Shown here: positions 18,048 through 26,231 of the stretch, piece by piece | Position numbering within the stretch: position 1 is the stretch's first letter | Layout: each line of letters starts with the position of its first letter | DNA from: Vibrio brasiliensis LMG 20546 | GTDB taxonomy: Bacteria; Pseudomonadota; Gammaproteobacteria; Enterobacterales; Vibrionaceae | DNA: 64,000 bases | Assembly: GCF_000189255.1 (NCBI RefSeq) | Contig: NZ_AEVS01000051.1 | Span: forward strand, 52,487-116,486 | Direction: 5' to 3' | The notes under the pieces: generated by a model | The model's input: only the letters and a program-made list of their open reading frames with translations | Told to the model about the DNA's origin: nothing | Databases searched by the model: none | Position numbers and translations under genes: made by a program

Positions 18048-19352
18048 TTAAGCTTCAGAGCGTTTTAAGTGAACTTCTTCTTCAGCCGCACCTGCCATTG
18101 GGTCGTTGAAGCGAGATTCATCAAGTGCACCTTCAGATTTAGCAACAATGATGGTTACTGCGCTGTCACCTGTAATGTTCACTGCGGTACGAATCATATC
18201 CAGCAGACGGTCAACACCCATGATCAGTGCAATACCTTCTAGTGGCAGACCTACCTGGTTCAATACCATTGCCAGCATTACCAGACCAACGCCAGGAACA
18301 CCTGCTGTACCGATAGAAGCCAGGGTTGCAGTCAGGATAACCATTAGGTAGTCGCCCATCGTCAGGTCAATGTTGAATGCCTGAGCAATAAACGCTGTCG
18401 CAACACCTTGCATGATCGCCGTACCGTCCATGTTCACTGTTGCACCTAGAGGTACAGTGAATGATGAAACGCGGTTCTCAACACCCATGCGGTTTTTCGC
18501 CGTTTCCATGGTGACAGGAATCGTTGCGTTTGAAGAAGCTGTAGAGAAGGCAAACATCACCGCATCTTCCATTTTCTTCAGGAAGGTGATTGGGCTAAGA
18601 CCAGTAAAGCCTTTCAGCATCAGGCTGTAAGTCACCAGACCATGCAATAGAAGCGTACCTGCAAGTACAAGGAAGTACTCTGCAAGGTTAACAATTGCAC
18701 TTAAGCCCAGGCCTGTAAACAGCTTCGCCATCAGGAAGAATACACCGTATGGTGCCAGATTCATCAGAATCGCAACCAGCTTCATGATCACGTCATTCAA
18801 ATCAGAGAAAAATGAAGCGATGCGTTCGCCTGGTTTACCTGCTGCACTGATCGCAATACCGAATAGCACGGCAAACACGATTACCTGGAGCGTTTTACCT
18901 TCAGCCATCGCGCTAATTGGGTTAGTCGGGAACATATCGATGATCACCTGACCAAGCGACGGAGCTTCAGCAGATTTGAATGAGCTTGCCGCTGTTAGGT
19001 CAGCGCCTGCACCCGGTTGGAATAGGTTACCCATAGTCAGTGCTAATGTGATAGCAACTGCCGTGGTAGCGATATAGAAAGCAAGCGTCTTGCCTCCCAT
19101 TCGACCCAGAGTAGAAAGGTCTTTTAATGAGCTAGTACCGCAAACTAGTGAAACAAACACCAGTGGTACAACAAGCATTTTTAAGCTGGCAACAAAGATC
19201 TGTCCACCGACTTCAAATAATCCATTTACAATGTATGCATCGACAAATCCGTTGTCAGCAAATAGGCTGCGAATCGCAAATCCTGTCAAGATACCAGCAA
19301 CCATACCGATGATAACACGGCTGGTTAGCGACATTGGCTTCTTGGTATTCAT
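18048..19352 (-). CDS. Dicarboxylate/amino acid:cation symporter (DAACS family)
   Basis: A 434-residue membrane transporter of the DAACS (glutamate/aspartate/C4-dicarboxylate) family. The serine-rich re-entrant loop AFSTASSNATIPVT and the NMDGTAIMQG motif of substrate and cation binding are intact. It imports an acidic amino acid or dicarboxylate with Na+ or H+; which substrate cannot be told. The ATG at 19352 is preceded by AAGGAGTG at good spacing, while the upstream GTG at 19361 overlaps that site. A near-consensus CRP site lies about 110 bases upstream. Confidence 0.88.
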   Translation of the reverse strand: MNTKKPMSLTSRVIIGMVAGILTGFAIRSLFADNGFVDAYIVNGLFEVGGQIFVASLKMLVVPLVFVSLVCGTSSLKDLSTLGRMGGKTLAFYIATTAVAITLALTMGNLFQPGAGADLTAASSFKSAEAPSLGQVIIDMFPTNPISAMAEGKTLQVIVFAVLFGIAISAAGKPGERIASFFSDLNDVIMKLVAILMNLAPYGVFFLMAKLFTGLGLSAIVNLAEYFLVLAGTLLLHGLVTYSLMLKGFTGLSPITFLKKMEDAVMFAFSTASSNATIPVTMETAKNRMGVENRVSSFTVPLGATVNMDGTAIMQGVATAFIAQAFNIDLTMGDYLMVILTATLASIGTAGVPGVGLVMLAMVLNQVGLPLEGIALIMGVDRLLDMIRTAVNITGDSAVTIIVAKSEGALDESRFNDPMAGAAEEEVHLKRSEA

Positions 19353-19915
19353 AGAGAACACTCCTTATAGTTATGCACCCTGAGTTCATTTCAAGGCGAG
19401 CAGGAGGTTAGCAGGCGAATTAAAAAATAAGAAAGCAAAATAGCGCAGCGGATTTGTAGATGTGATCAAAATCACTAGGATTTTATGGTATTTAACCTTT
19501 TGTTAACCAAAGTAATTAAAATATTTATCTGTATAATTGCAAATCTAACATGGAAAATCCCGCCTGTTAAAATTATTGCCTTTCTCATTACTTGAGAATC
19601 AAAGTGCATATAGTGATAGGACCAGTCGAGACATGCATATATAGTCATGAGTTATTCAGTTGTGATAATACAATCCGATACCTCTTATAACCCTTTTTCT
19701 ATCTAGGGTTATCGCTACTAAGCCACCAATCATCACTTCATTATTGCGCCCCATGCTTTGTAGGGACTGTGGAATGAATCATGGTTACTAAACGAATTTT
19801 TATGTAGTTGAGTAGATTTTTGATTACTAGGTAATAGCTCAATAGGCGTATGGCGTTTAACTGAACATTGCATTATGTTAGATCTCATTACAAAGACTCA
19901 CTATCTAACCGTTTT
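19353..19915. other. Long divergent intergenic region with a CRP-like site
   Basis: This 563-base AT-rich gap separates the divergent symporter and LysE-type genes. Besides the CRP-like site at 19461-19476 I see no open frame, RNA gene or repeat that can be supported. It must contain both promoters. Confidence 0.55.
19461..19476 (-). promoter_or_regulatory. Probable CRP-cAMP binding site
   Basis: TGTGATCAAAATCACT matches the TGTGA-N6-TCACA consensus at nine of ten defined bases. It is about 110 bases upstream of the symporter start, a usual activating distance when the transcript has a leader, which suggests catabolite control of this uptake system. Confidence 0.65.
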
Positions 19916-20536
19916 ATGAATACTGCTTTGCTGGGAATGTTTATTCCGACTTTTTTCTTTGTCTCCATTACGCCGGGGATGTGTATGACACTTGCGCTGA
20001 CATTAGGCATGAGCATTGGTTATCGTCGCGCTCTATGGATGATGGCGGGTGAATTGGTCGGGGTTGGCTTAGTGGCAATTGCGGCTGTGGTTGGTATTGC
20101 GGCAGTTATGCTCAATTACCCGTGGTTGTTTGTGGCGCTTAAGTTTATTGGTGGCGGATACCTCTTCTATCTCGGCATTCAGATGTGGCGTTCGAGAGGC
20201 AAACTGGCGATTAATCTAGATGAACAGTCTGCCGTTCCTCATAGCGACTGGGATCTCGTGGTTCAGGGTTTTGTCACGGCCATTGCCAATCCGAAAGGCT
20301 GGGCATTCATGATTTCTTTATTACCCCCTTTTATCGATCAAAGCGCCAGCCTTGTACCGCAATTGGTGGTTCTGGTTTCGATCATCCTGATCTTTGAGTT
20401 TATCTGTATGACGTTATACGCCACCGGTGGTAAGGGACTAAAACGTCTGCTTGGTCAGTCACAGAATGTTCGTTTGATGAACCGTATTGCCGGAACCCTG
20501 ATGATGGGCGTTGGTGTATGGCTATTGATGAGCTAA
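19916..20536 (+). CDS. LysE/RhtB-family amino acid exporter
   Basis: A 206-residue membrane protein of the LysE/RhtB exporter family with about six hydrophobic segments and the typical N-terminal SITPGMCMTLALTLGMSIGYRRAL block. Members export amino acids or homoserine lactone-type compounds. The ATG at 19916 fits the family N-terminus; the preceding in-frame ATG at 19868 would add an unconvincing polar extension. The substrate cannot be assigned. Confidence 0.85.
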   Translation: MNTALLGMFIPTFFFVSITPGMCMTLALTLGMSIGYRRALWMMAGELVGVGLVAIAAVVGIAAVMLNYPWLFVALKFIGGGYLFYLGIQMWRSRGKLAINLDEQSAVPHSDWDLVVQGFVTAIANPKGWAFMISLLPPFIDQSASLVPQLVVLVSIILIFEFICMTLYATGGKGLKRLLGQSQNVRLMNRIAGTLMMGVGVWLLMS

Positions 20537-20538
20537 CC

Positions 20539-20802
20539 ATGAGCCTGATGAAACGAATTAAAACCAGTCTGCTTGAGGTGCTGGATTTTCAATCCAGAGT
20601 CTGGGTGGTCAGTGTTTATGCGGGTGAGCATAAAGGTGAGTCTTATATCGTTAATGAAGATGGCTTCTCCGAACCCATGCAGTGGATGAAGCGCAAGGGT
20701 TACTCAGCCATCATGATAGAGCAGATAGAACAAATGAAGCGTTCTCAGGTCAAAGAGTTTGAACTGGAGAAGGTTAAGCATCGACTGATGCGCGTGAAAT
20801 AG
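20539..20802 (+). CDS. Small hypothetical protein downstream of LysE exporter
   Basis: An 87-residue basic protein, start MSLMKRIKTSLLEVLDFQ, two bases after the exporter stop, so most likely cotranscribed. It has no signal peptide or membrane segment and the C-terminal half is a charged helix. I do not recognise a family. An alternative start is the ATG at 20548. Confidence 0.6.
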   Translation: MSLMKRIKTSLLEVLDFQSRVWVVSVYAGEHKGESYIVNEDGFSEPMQWMKRKGYSAIMIEQIEQMKRSQVKEFELEKVKHRLMRVK

Positions 20803-20856
20803 CCGCTTGCCTTTACTCAGTGACCATCTCTACAGATAAGTAACAAGGAGCATTAC

Positions 20857-21177
20857 ATGATTAAAACCACCACTTCTGTTGTTGAAGGTCGCCCGGTACA
20901 AGATTACCTGGGTGTAGTTGTCGGTGAAGCGATTTTAGGTGCCAATATTTTTAAAGATATGTTTGGAGCCATTCGCGATGTTGTCGGCGGGCGCTCCGGA
21001 GCCTACGAACGTGAAATGGGCCGCGCACGTGAAATCGCGTTTGAAGAGATGGAGTCGAAAGCACGCGAGCTCGGGGCTGATGGTATTGTCGGTATTGATA
21101 TCGACTATGAAGTGATAGGTAGTGGTGGCAGTATGATGATGGTGAGTGTCAGTGGTACCGCAGTCAAATTCAAATAA
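20857..21177 (+). CDS. YbjQ family protein (UPF0145)
   Basis: A 106-residue protein of the YbjQ/UPF0145 family, a small beta-rich fold that forms pentamers in solved members and is often described as a putative heavy-metal-binding domain. Landmarks are ATG-proximal [21 protein letters not shown] and [15 protein letters not shown] clear AAGGAG site precedes the ATG. The function is unknown. Confidence 0.85.
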   Translation: MIKTTTSVVEGRPVQDYLGVVVGEAILGANIFKDMFGAIRDVVGGRSGAYEREMGRAREIAFEEMESKARELGADGIVGIDIDYEVIGSGGSMMMVSVSGTAVKFK

Positions 21178-21246
21178 CACTATTAAGCATTGGTAAATTG
21201 CGGTCTAATGGCCGCGTTAACGCCGAATATTGAGGAATAGAGTTTG

Positions 21247-21705
21247 ATGAAAATTTGGGTAGATGCGGACGCCTGTCCGGTAGTGGTTCGTGATATTTTG
21301 TTTCGTGCGTCTGAGCGAACAGGTGTCGAAGTCACTTTAGTGGCTAACCAGTTTATCCGCACACCAGCATCACCAAAAGTCACTATGTTGCAAGTGCAGG
21401 CAGGCTTCGATGTGGCAGACAACGAAATCGTCAAACGTTGCCAAACGGGCGACTTAGTCATTACCAGTGATATTCCGCTGGCGGATGAGATCATCACAAA
21501 AGGTGGTCATGCACTGAGTTCACGCGGCGAGATGTTTACCAAGGAGAACATTAAGTCACGTCTTAACATCCGAGATTTTATGGAGACCATGCGCAGCAGT
21601 GGGATCCAGACGGGTGGGCCTGCACCGCTGAGTCAGGCTGACCGTCAGCAGTTTGCCAACCATTTAGACAAATGGTTAGTACACTGGCAACGAGCACAAA
21701 AGTAG
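21247..21705 (+). CDS. UPF0178 family protein (YaiI/YqxD)
   Basis: A 152-residue protein of the YaiI/YqxD family (DUF188), with the characteristic N-terminus [10 protein letters not shown] and the blocks [23 protein letters not shown] and SGIQTGGP. The fold is related to PIN/NYN nucleases, and the conserved aspartates would fit a metal-dependent nuclease, but no activity is established. Start ATG at 21247 is preferred to the TTG one codon earlier. Confidence 0.9.
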   Translation: MKIWVDADACPVVVRDILFRASERTGVEVTLVANQFIRTPASPKVTMLQVQAGFDVADNEIVKRCQTGDLVITSDIPLADEIITKGGHALSSRGEMFTKENIKSRLNIRDFMETMRSSGIQTGGPAPLSQADRQQFANHLDKWLVHWQRAQK

Positions 21706-21714
21706 GGCTGAATT

Positions 21715-22674
21715 ATGGCGTTGGTCAGTCAACTCTCTCTGTTTATTGATGTTGTTCAGCAAGGCTCTTTTACCAAGGCGGCTGCGCTAAACGATATGGA
21801 TAACTCAGCGTTATCTAAGCAGATCAAAAAGCTTGAAGCAGATCTGGGCGTGCAGTTGCTTAACCGTTCGACGCGTTCATTCTCACTGACTCCTGCCGGA
21901 GAAGAGATCTTACAACAAGCGCATAATCTGGTTGGTACTTTGCATCATGTTCAGTCGATAGCGGATTCCTACCACGCTCAGCCAAAAGGCAGAATTCGTG
22001 TTACTGCCCCTTTTCATATTGGGCAGAACCACCTTCAGCCAGTGATCACCGAATTCCTTAAAACTTACCCAGATGTAGAGATAGAACTGCTGCTGGACGA
22101 TAAGCGCTCAGACATAATTTCTGATCACTTTGATGTGGCATTTCGTCTTGGTCGTTTGGATGACTCGAGTCTTATAGCGCGTAAAATTGCCGATATCAGA
22201 GCAGTGATTTTAGCGTCCAATAAGTTTATTGAGCGTTATGGTGAGCCTAAGACTCCTGAAGAGTTAGTTAAGCTGCCTTCTGTGGTCTACAGTAACCGTT
22301 CATTAGTTGTTGATACTATGAGACTGAGCGACCAACCTGGCAGTGATACCATTCTTAATTACAAAATGAAGGGTAACTGTAAGGTGAATGATATCAACAC
22401 GCTCATCGCTGCAGTGCAGGATGGTGTGGGGTACGCGACTGTCTCGTCATCCAACCTTAACCGTTCTATTGTTGATATGAATCTAACGCCGATTCTGACT
22501 CAATATACTTTATGTAACAGTAACCTTGCGTTATATGCCCTTTACCCACACCGCAAACAGACAGCGCTGGTCAAAGCGTTTATTTCAGCGGTTGAAGCTC
22601 ATATAGGTAAACCGCCAATTTGGGAGCAGTACATACCTAATTTTGATCTTCTCTATCGAAAAAAGTCGCGTTAA
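21715..22674 (+). CDS. LysR-family regulator
   Basis: A 319-residue LysR-type regulator of the group resembling DsdC/AaeR-like single-gene repressors. Helix-turn-helix at residues about 18-38 (FTKAAALNDMDNSALSKQIK), effector domain after residue 90. It begins nine bases after the UPF0178 gene and could be cotranscribed with it. The stop codon lies in the loop of its own terminator hairpin. Target unknown. Confidence 0.85.
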   Translation: MALVSQLSLFIDVVQQGSFTKAAALNDMDNSALSKQIKKLEADLGVQLLNRSTRSFSLTPAGEEILQQAHNLVGTLHHVQSIADSYHAQPKGRIRVTAPFHIGQNHLQPVITEFLKTYPDVEIELLLDDKRSDIISDHFDVAFRLGRLDDSSLIARKIADIRAVILASNKFIERYGEPKTPEELVKLPSVVYSNRSLVVDTMRLSDQPGSDTILNYKMKGNCKVNDINTLIAAVQDGVGYATVSSSNLNRSIVDMNLTPILTQYTLCNSNLALYALYPHRKQTALVKAFISAVEAHIGKPPIWEQYIPNFDLLYRKKSR

Positions 22675-22687
22675 TCGCGACTTTTTT
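22663..22687 (+). terminator. Terminator overlapping the LysR stop codon
   Basis: Stem AAGTCGCG (22663-22670) with CGCGACTT (22676-22683) and a T run (22682-22687). The TAA stop (22672-22674) is in the loop. Confidence 0.85.
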
Positions 22688-22816
22688 AGCCTCACAAATG
22701 GGAATTGTGTAGTTTTCGTGTCATGCAGTGCGGAAGATCTCATTAAATCAAATGGTTCGCTGTTATGGTTAAAAAGTAACCAGTTGTATTGTTTTTGATA
22801 AAGGAAGGTGTTTTAT

Positions 22817-23053
22817 ATGCTCGGTGAAGATCACTCTCTACTAAAGGAATTCCCACAACATAAGCAAACAATTTTAGCCTTAGCGAAAGAGAACCCAGAG
22901 TTCGCAGAACTAATGAAAGAGTACAATGCTCTTGATAAAGATATCCGTAAACTGGAACTTCGCGACTCGCCAATCAGTGACGAAGAAATGCATCTCATGA
23001 AGCACAATCGATCTGAGATGAAAGACCGCCTGCATCAATATCTTATTGCTTAG
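22817..23053 (+). CDS. YdcH family protein (DUF465)
   Basis: A 78-residue, mostly helical and highly charged protein of the YdcH/DUF465 family (FAELMKEYNALDKDIRKLE), predicted coiled coil. The ATG at 22817 has AAGGAAG nine bases upstream, better than the GTG at 22808. The function of the family is unknown. It is a single-gene unit ended by a terminator. Confidence 0.82.
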   Translation: MLGEDHSLLKEFPQHKQTILALAKENPEFAELMKEYNALDKDIRKLELRDSPISDEEMHLMKHNRSEMKDRLHQYLIA

Positions 23054-23080
23054 TTAGCGACGACACAGTTCACTGAAAAC

Positions 23081-23104
23081 AAAGGCCCGTTTAAGGGCCT
23101 TTGT
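23081..23104. terminator. Bidirectional terminator
   Basis: Stem AAAGGCCC (23081-23088) with GGGCCTTT (23095-23102) between the convergent DUF465 and universal stress genes. Confidence 0.75.
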
Positions 23105-23110
23105 TGATAG

Positions 23111-24046
23111 TTAAGGTTGGACAGGTGACTTAAATGAGTCAGGTTTAAGAGTAATGACCGAACAATCGAGTTTGTTGAGCATATCTTCGGCGGTATTTCC
23201 GAGCACAAAGCCAGATATTCCTGAGCGCGACATCGATCCCATCACTACCAGATCCATCTTGTTGTCAGTAACGTATTGAGGAAATACCTCGCGAGTTTCA
23301 CCTTCCAGTAAAGCAGTATGAATCTCGGCGTCACTGTCGGCATAAGGTGCGAGTAAGTCATTAAGCCGAGTCAGACGTTCTTCACGCAGTTTTTTGGCCA
23401 GTAGCGCGATTTCGATATCGCTATAGCCACTCCAGTCTCTGAGAAAGCCTTCCGATTCAAGTTGCCACACATGGCACAAGGTGAGTGTCGCTTTCATTTT
23501 CGTACAGAACTCGACCGCCATCTCTACCAGTTTGGTATTGAATTCATAGTAGTCAGAGTTAGTAAGGTCTATAGCAGCAACCACCTGCTTGACTGGTGCT
23601 GAAACTTTACCCAGCGACCAGATTGGCGTTTCAGATTTACGCATTAGATTAAGCGTGTTACTACCGCGTTCACACGCTTCTTTTTTGCTCTGACGATAAG
23701 AGTCGATAATCACCATAGAAGCCCCCAGGTGACTTGCCTCTTTGATGATCTCAATAAACGGCACACCAACGTCGACCTTGCTAGTAAACTGGATATTAGG
23801 ATATTGACTGTTCAGGTTGTGAATGTGTTGATTCAACGCATCATGGTAGTGTTTGGTGGCGTGATCAAGCACATCGAGCGTTGAGCCTGATAAGTGGAAG
23901 ATGTCTTTGTATTCCGCCAGTTCTTTAATGACGAGTTGTAGCGTAACTTTTGCGCCGCACTGATTAGCAAACTGAAATGCTTGGTGGTGTGAGTCATTGA
24001 GGTCCTGCTCAGGCGCAATCGGTACCAATAGCTGATTGAAAGCCAT
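23111..24046 (-). CDS. Tandem universal stress protein (UspE-like)
   Basis: A 311-residue cytoplasmic protein with two universal stress protein domains in tandem, residues about 1-145 and 150-305. The second ends in the nucleotide-binding loop MGSMSRSGISGFVLGNTAEDML, close to the G-2x-G-9x-G(S/T) signature. It resembles UspE, which is linked to stress survival and motility. The start ATG is preceded by CAGGAGGTAAT. The single-copy, monocistronic context says nothing more about its role. Confidence 0.85.
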   Translation of the reverse strand: MAFNQLLVPIAPEQDLNDSHHQAFQFANQCGAKVTLQLVIKELAEYKDIFHLSGSTLDVLDHATKHYHDALNQHIHNLNSQYPNIQFTSKVDVGVPFIEIIKEASHLGASMVIIDSYRQSKKEACERGSNTLNLMRKSETPIWSLGKVSAPVKQVVAAIDLTNSDYYEFNTKLVEMAVEFCTKMKATLTLCHVWQLESEGFLRDWSGYSDIEIALLAKKLREERLTRLNDLLAPYADSDAEIHTALLEGETREVFPQYVTDNKMDLVVMGSMSRSGISGFVLGNTAEDMLNKLDCSVITLKPDSFKSPVQP

Positions 24047-24175
24047 ATTACCTCCTGCAATAAGTGTCGAATTCCAAATTCTCTCTAGTAACTATAGATA
24101 ACAGTGGTTGAAACGCCATTGAGCTAACTACTCAACTGAGCTTGGTTTGATCTCAACCAGTATTATTGGGTTAAA

Positions 24176-24415
24176 GAACCTCAGGTTCTCCACTCTGGTC
24201 TGCCAAATACCGGAATGGTATTCAAAGAGGGCATGGTTTTTACCATTGAGCCAATGGTCAACCAGGGCACGGCTAAGATAAAAACGAAGAAAGATGGTTG
24301 GACGGTTGTGACACGGGACAAGAAGCTGTCAGCTCAGTCAGAGCACACCATTGTTGTGACAAGTAGTGGCTATGAAGTGCTGACACTACGTAATGAAGAG
24401 AGCTTGCCAGCATAG
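24176..24415 (+). pseudogene. map: Remnant of a type I methionine aminopeptidase (C-terminal third)
   Basis: The frame starting at 24176 reads EPQVLHSGLPNTGMVFKEGM and continues through FTIEPMVNQG, KDGWTVVTRDKKLSAQSEHT and VLTLRNEE, matching the C-terminal third of type I methionine aminopeptidases, including the glutamate ligands in TIEPM and SAQSEHT. Upstream of 24176 the similarity stops abruptly and no start, GHGIG block or N-terminal metal ligands are present. About 80 codons remain of roughly 260. It is a decayed second copy; a functional map must lie elsewhere. Confidence 0.8.
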
Positions 24416-24439
24416 CGCCAAGGTGGCGTTTGAACCTTG

Positions 24440-25960
24440 TTACTGGTTACAGCCCTGATTGTCGCTAAATGTTTGCTTAAGCTTATCGATGCCCATCGGT
24501 TTATAGAAGTGGTATCCCTGAAGATACTGAACATTGCGCTCTGCGAGGTAGTCTGCTTGCCGCGCTGTTTCAACACCTTCAGCGACAACCTTAACGCCTA
24601 AATTATGGCTTAGATCGATAATGGTGGTAAGTACGGTGGAATTGACCGTCTCCAGACCTATGGTGTCTACAAAACATTTATCAATTTTCAAATGATCAAA
24701 AGCGGTATCTTGCAGGATCGAAAGCGAGGTGTAGCCGGTACCGAAGTCATCGATAGAGATGATTAGGCCATTATCACGTAACGCTTTTAGAACGTCTCTG
24801 CCGATCTTATCGAGCATCTGCCGTTCAGTAACTTCAATGCAAAGCTTAATGCCGATAGCATCAAACTGTTCTCTGTAGTGCGTCAGCTCTTCAACGCATG
24901 TTGACGTGTGCAGATAGGCAGGAGGTACGTTGATTCCCAAATGGATCTCTTGCTGTGGATTAAGCTCGGCGAGATCATTGAGGGCATGTTTTAAAACGTA
25001 GTCCGTCAGAGGAATGATTAAGTGCTGTTCTTCTGCGAGAGGAATGAATACGTCTGGGCGCACCAGACCTATGCCCGGGTGATTCCAACGAACTAAGGCT
25101 TCGATACCGCTAATGCTATGCTCTCGGCTGGTTACTATGGGTTGATAGACTAGAAACAACTCATCTCGCTTGAGGCCGTTTTTCAAGTCGTCGACCAGAG
25201 AGTCCCGACGTTTCAACACGCGACTCGCCATAAAGATAAGCAGAGATATCAACAGAGAAATGGGGACGCTTCCCATTGCGTTGTAGAGGATCTGGCTATC
25301 AATGTACTCTTCACTCGCCTCTGCAAGCATCGAGAAACCATATTTCTTAGAGGTAAAAACATAGTGGTAGGTGTCCGAGCTGAAGTCGGTGTTGGCCGGG
25401 TAAACTTTAGCGCCAAACTTCACTTTGATGTAATTCAGCCGGTCTCCTTCGATGTGCCCTAATCGTTGAATTAAATAGGTTCTATCAATAACTGAAAATG
25501 CGCCGGAAAAGCCGGTTTCGCCAACAACATCAGCAACAACAATCGTTCTTTGCTCAGGATCGCCATTAAGGTCGAACAAGTACTCGCCCGATTTCGCGCC
25601 TTTGGGACCAATAAGTAATGAGATGTCCTGATCAACCTCACCTCGTTTTGATGAACATACCGCAACGCCGTCGCGTACGATAACCATTTCACGTACCAGG
25701 CTTTCAAACAGTAGGTCTTCACGGATCAAATCGCAGCTATGGGAATGAGTCATAGCATGCTGGTTTTCGTGGTGAAGTTCGGCGATTACATCATCTATGC
25801 GGGTGCTATATGTGTGGACAGTGGAGCGAAGGTGAGACTCAATCGCGTCAACCGAAACATAGAAAGAAGCGGGTAGGACCACTAGCAGCGGCAAGATAAA
25901 CACGACAAGGAAAGACTTGAGTTCAATAGTAAGCGTTGAATTTGAATGAGTGCTTTCCAT
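24440..25960 (-). CDS. CSS-motif EAL-domain c-di-GMP phosphodiesterase
   Basis: A 506-residue membrane phosphodiesterase. TM1 is near residues 14-34, a periplasmic CSS-motif domain follows (its cysteines in SHSCDLIRED and VAVCSSKRGE), TM2 is near 230-250, and a cytoplasmic EAL domain fills the C-terminus. The catalytic signatures EALVRW and DDFGTGYTSL are intact, so c-di-GMP hydrolysis is expected. In this family the periplasmic disulfide state is known to control turnover and activity. It stands alone between the map remnant and an intergenic gap. Confidence 0.9.
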   Translation of the reverse strand: MESTHSNSTLTIELKSFLVVFILPLLVVLPASFYVSVDAIESHLRSTVHTYSTRIDDVIAELHHENQHAMTHSHSCDLIREDLLFESLVREMVIVRDGVAVCSSKRGEVDQDISLLIGPKGAKSGEYLFDLNGDPEQRTIVVADVVGETGFSGAFSVIDRTYLIQRLGHIEGDRLNYIKVKFGAKVYPANTDFSSDTYHYVFTSKKYGFSMLAEASEEYIDSQILYNAMGSVPISLLISLLIFMASRVLKRRDSLVDDLKNGLKRDELFLVYQPIVTSREHSISGIEALVRWNHPGIGLVRPDVFIPLAEEQHLIIPLTDYVLKHALNDLAELNPQQEIHLGINVPPAYLHTSTCVEELTHYREQFDAIGIKLCIEVTERQMLDKIGRDVLKALRDNGLIISIDDFGTGYTSLSILQDTAFDHLKIDKCFVDTIGLETVNSTVLTTIIDLSHNLGVKVVAEGVETARQADYLAERNVQYLQGYHFYKPMGIDKLKQTFSDNQGCNQ

Positions 25961-26184
25961 ATCTACCGCGAATGATTAAAGGTCATAGTAATTGCTACAG
26001 GAATCACTTAATAATAGATGACGATAGTAAACTAAGCATGGATAAAAGTGCGACCAAGGTCATGACTAATAACAGAAATCTTACAGACAGTAGGGTTAAT
26101 CTTTTAATTACTGCTTAATGACAAGCTTGTGTAAACAAGCGGATGTCTGGCTGGTTTAAAGGTAGGACTGTAATGAAGAGAAAT

Positions 26185-26220
26185 ACCCATGCCACGAGAT
26201 AGATGTCAGGTGACATGGGT
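26185..26220 (-). terminator. Hairpin after the opp-aminopeptidase operon
   Basis: Arms ACCCATG (26185-26191) and CATGGGT (26214-26220), extended inward by a further near-match (CCAC/GTGA). On the minus strand it follows the aminopeptidase stop by about 12 bases; the T tract is weak. Confidence 0.55.
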
Positions 26221-26231
26221 GGGAGTCAATA

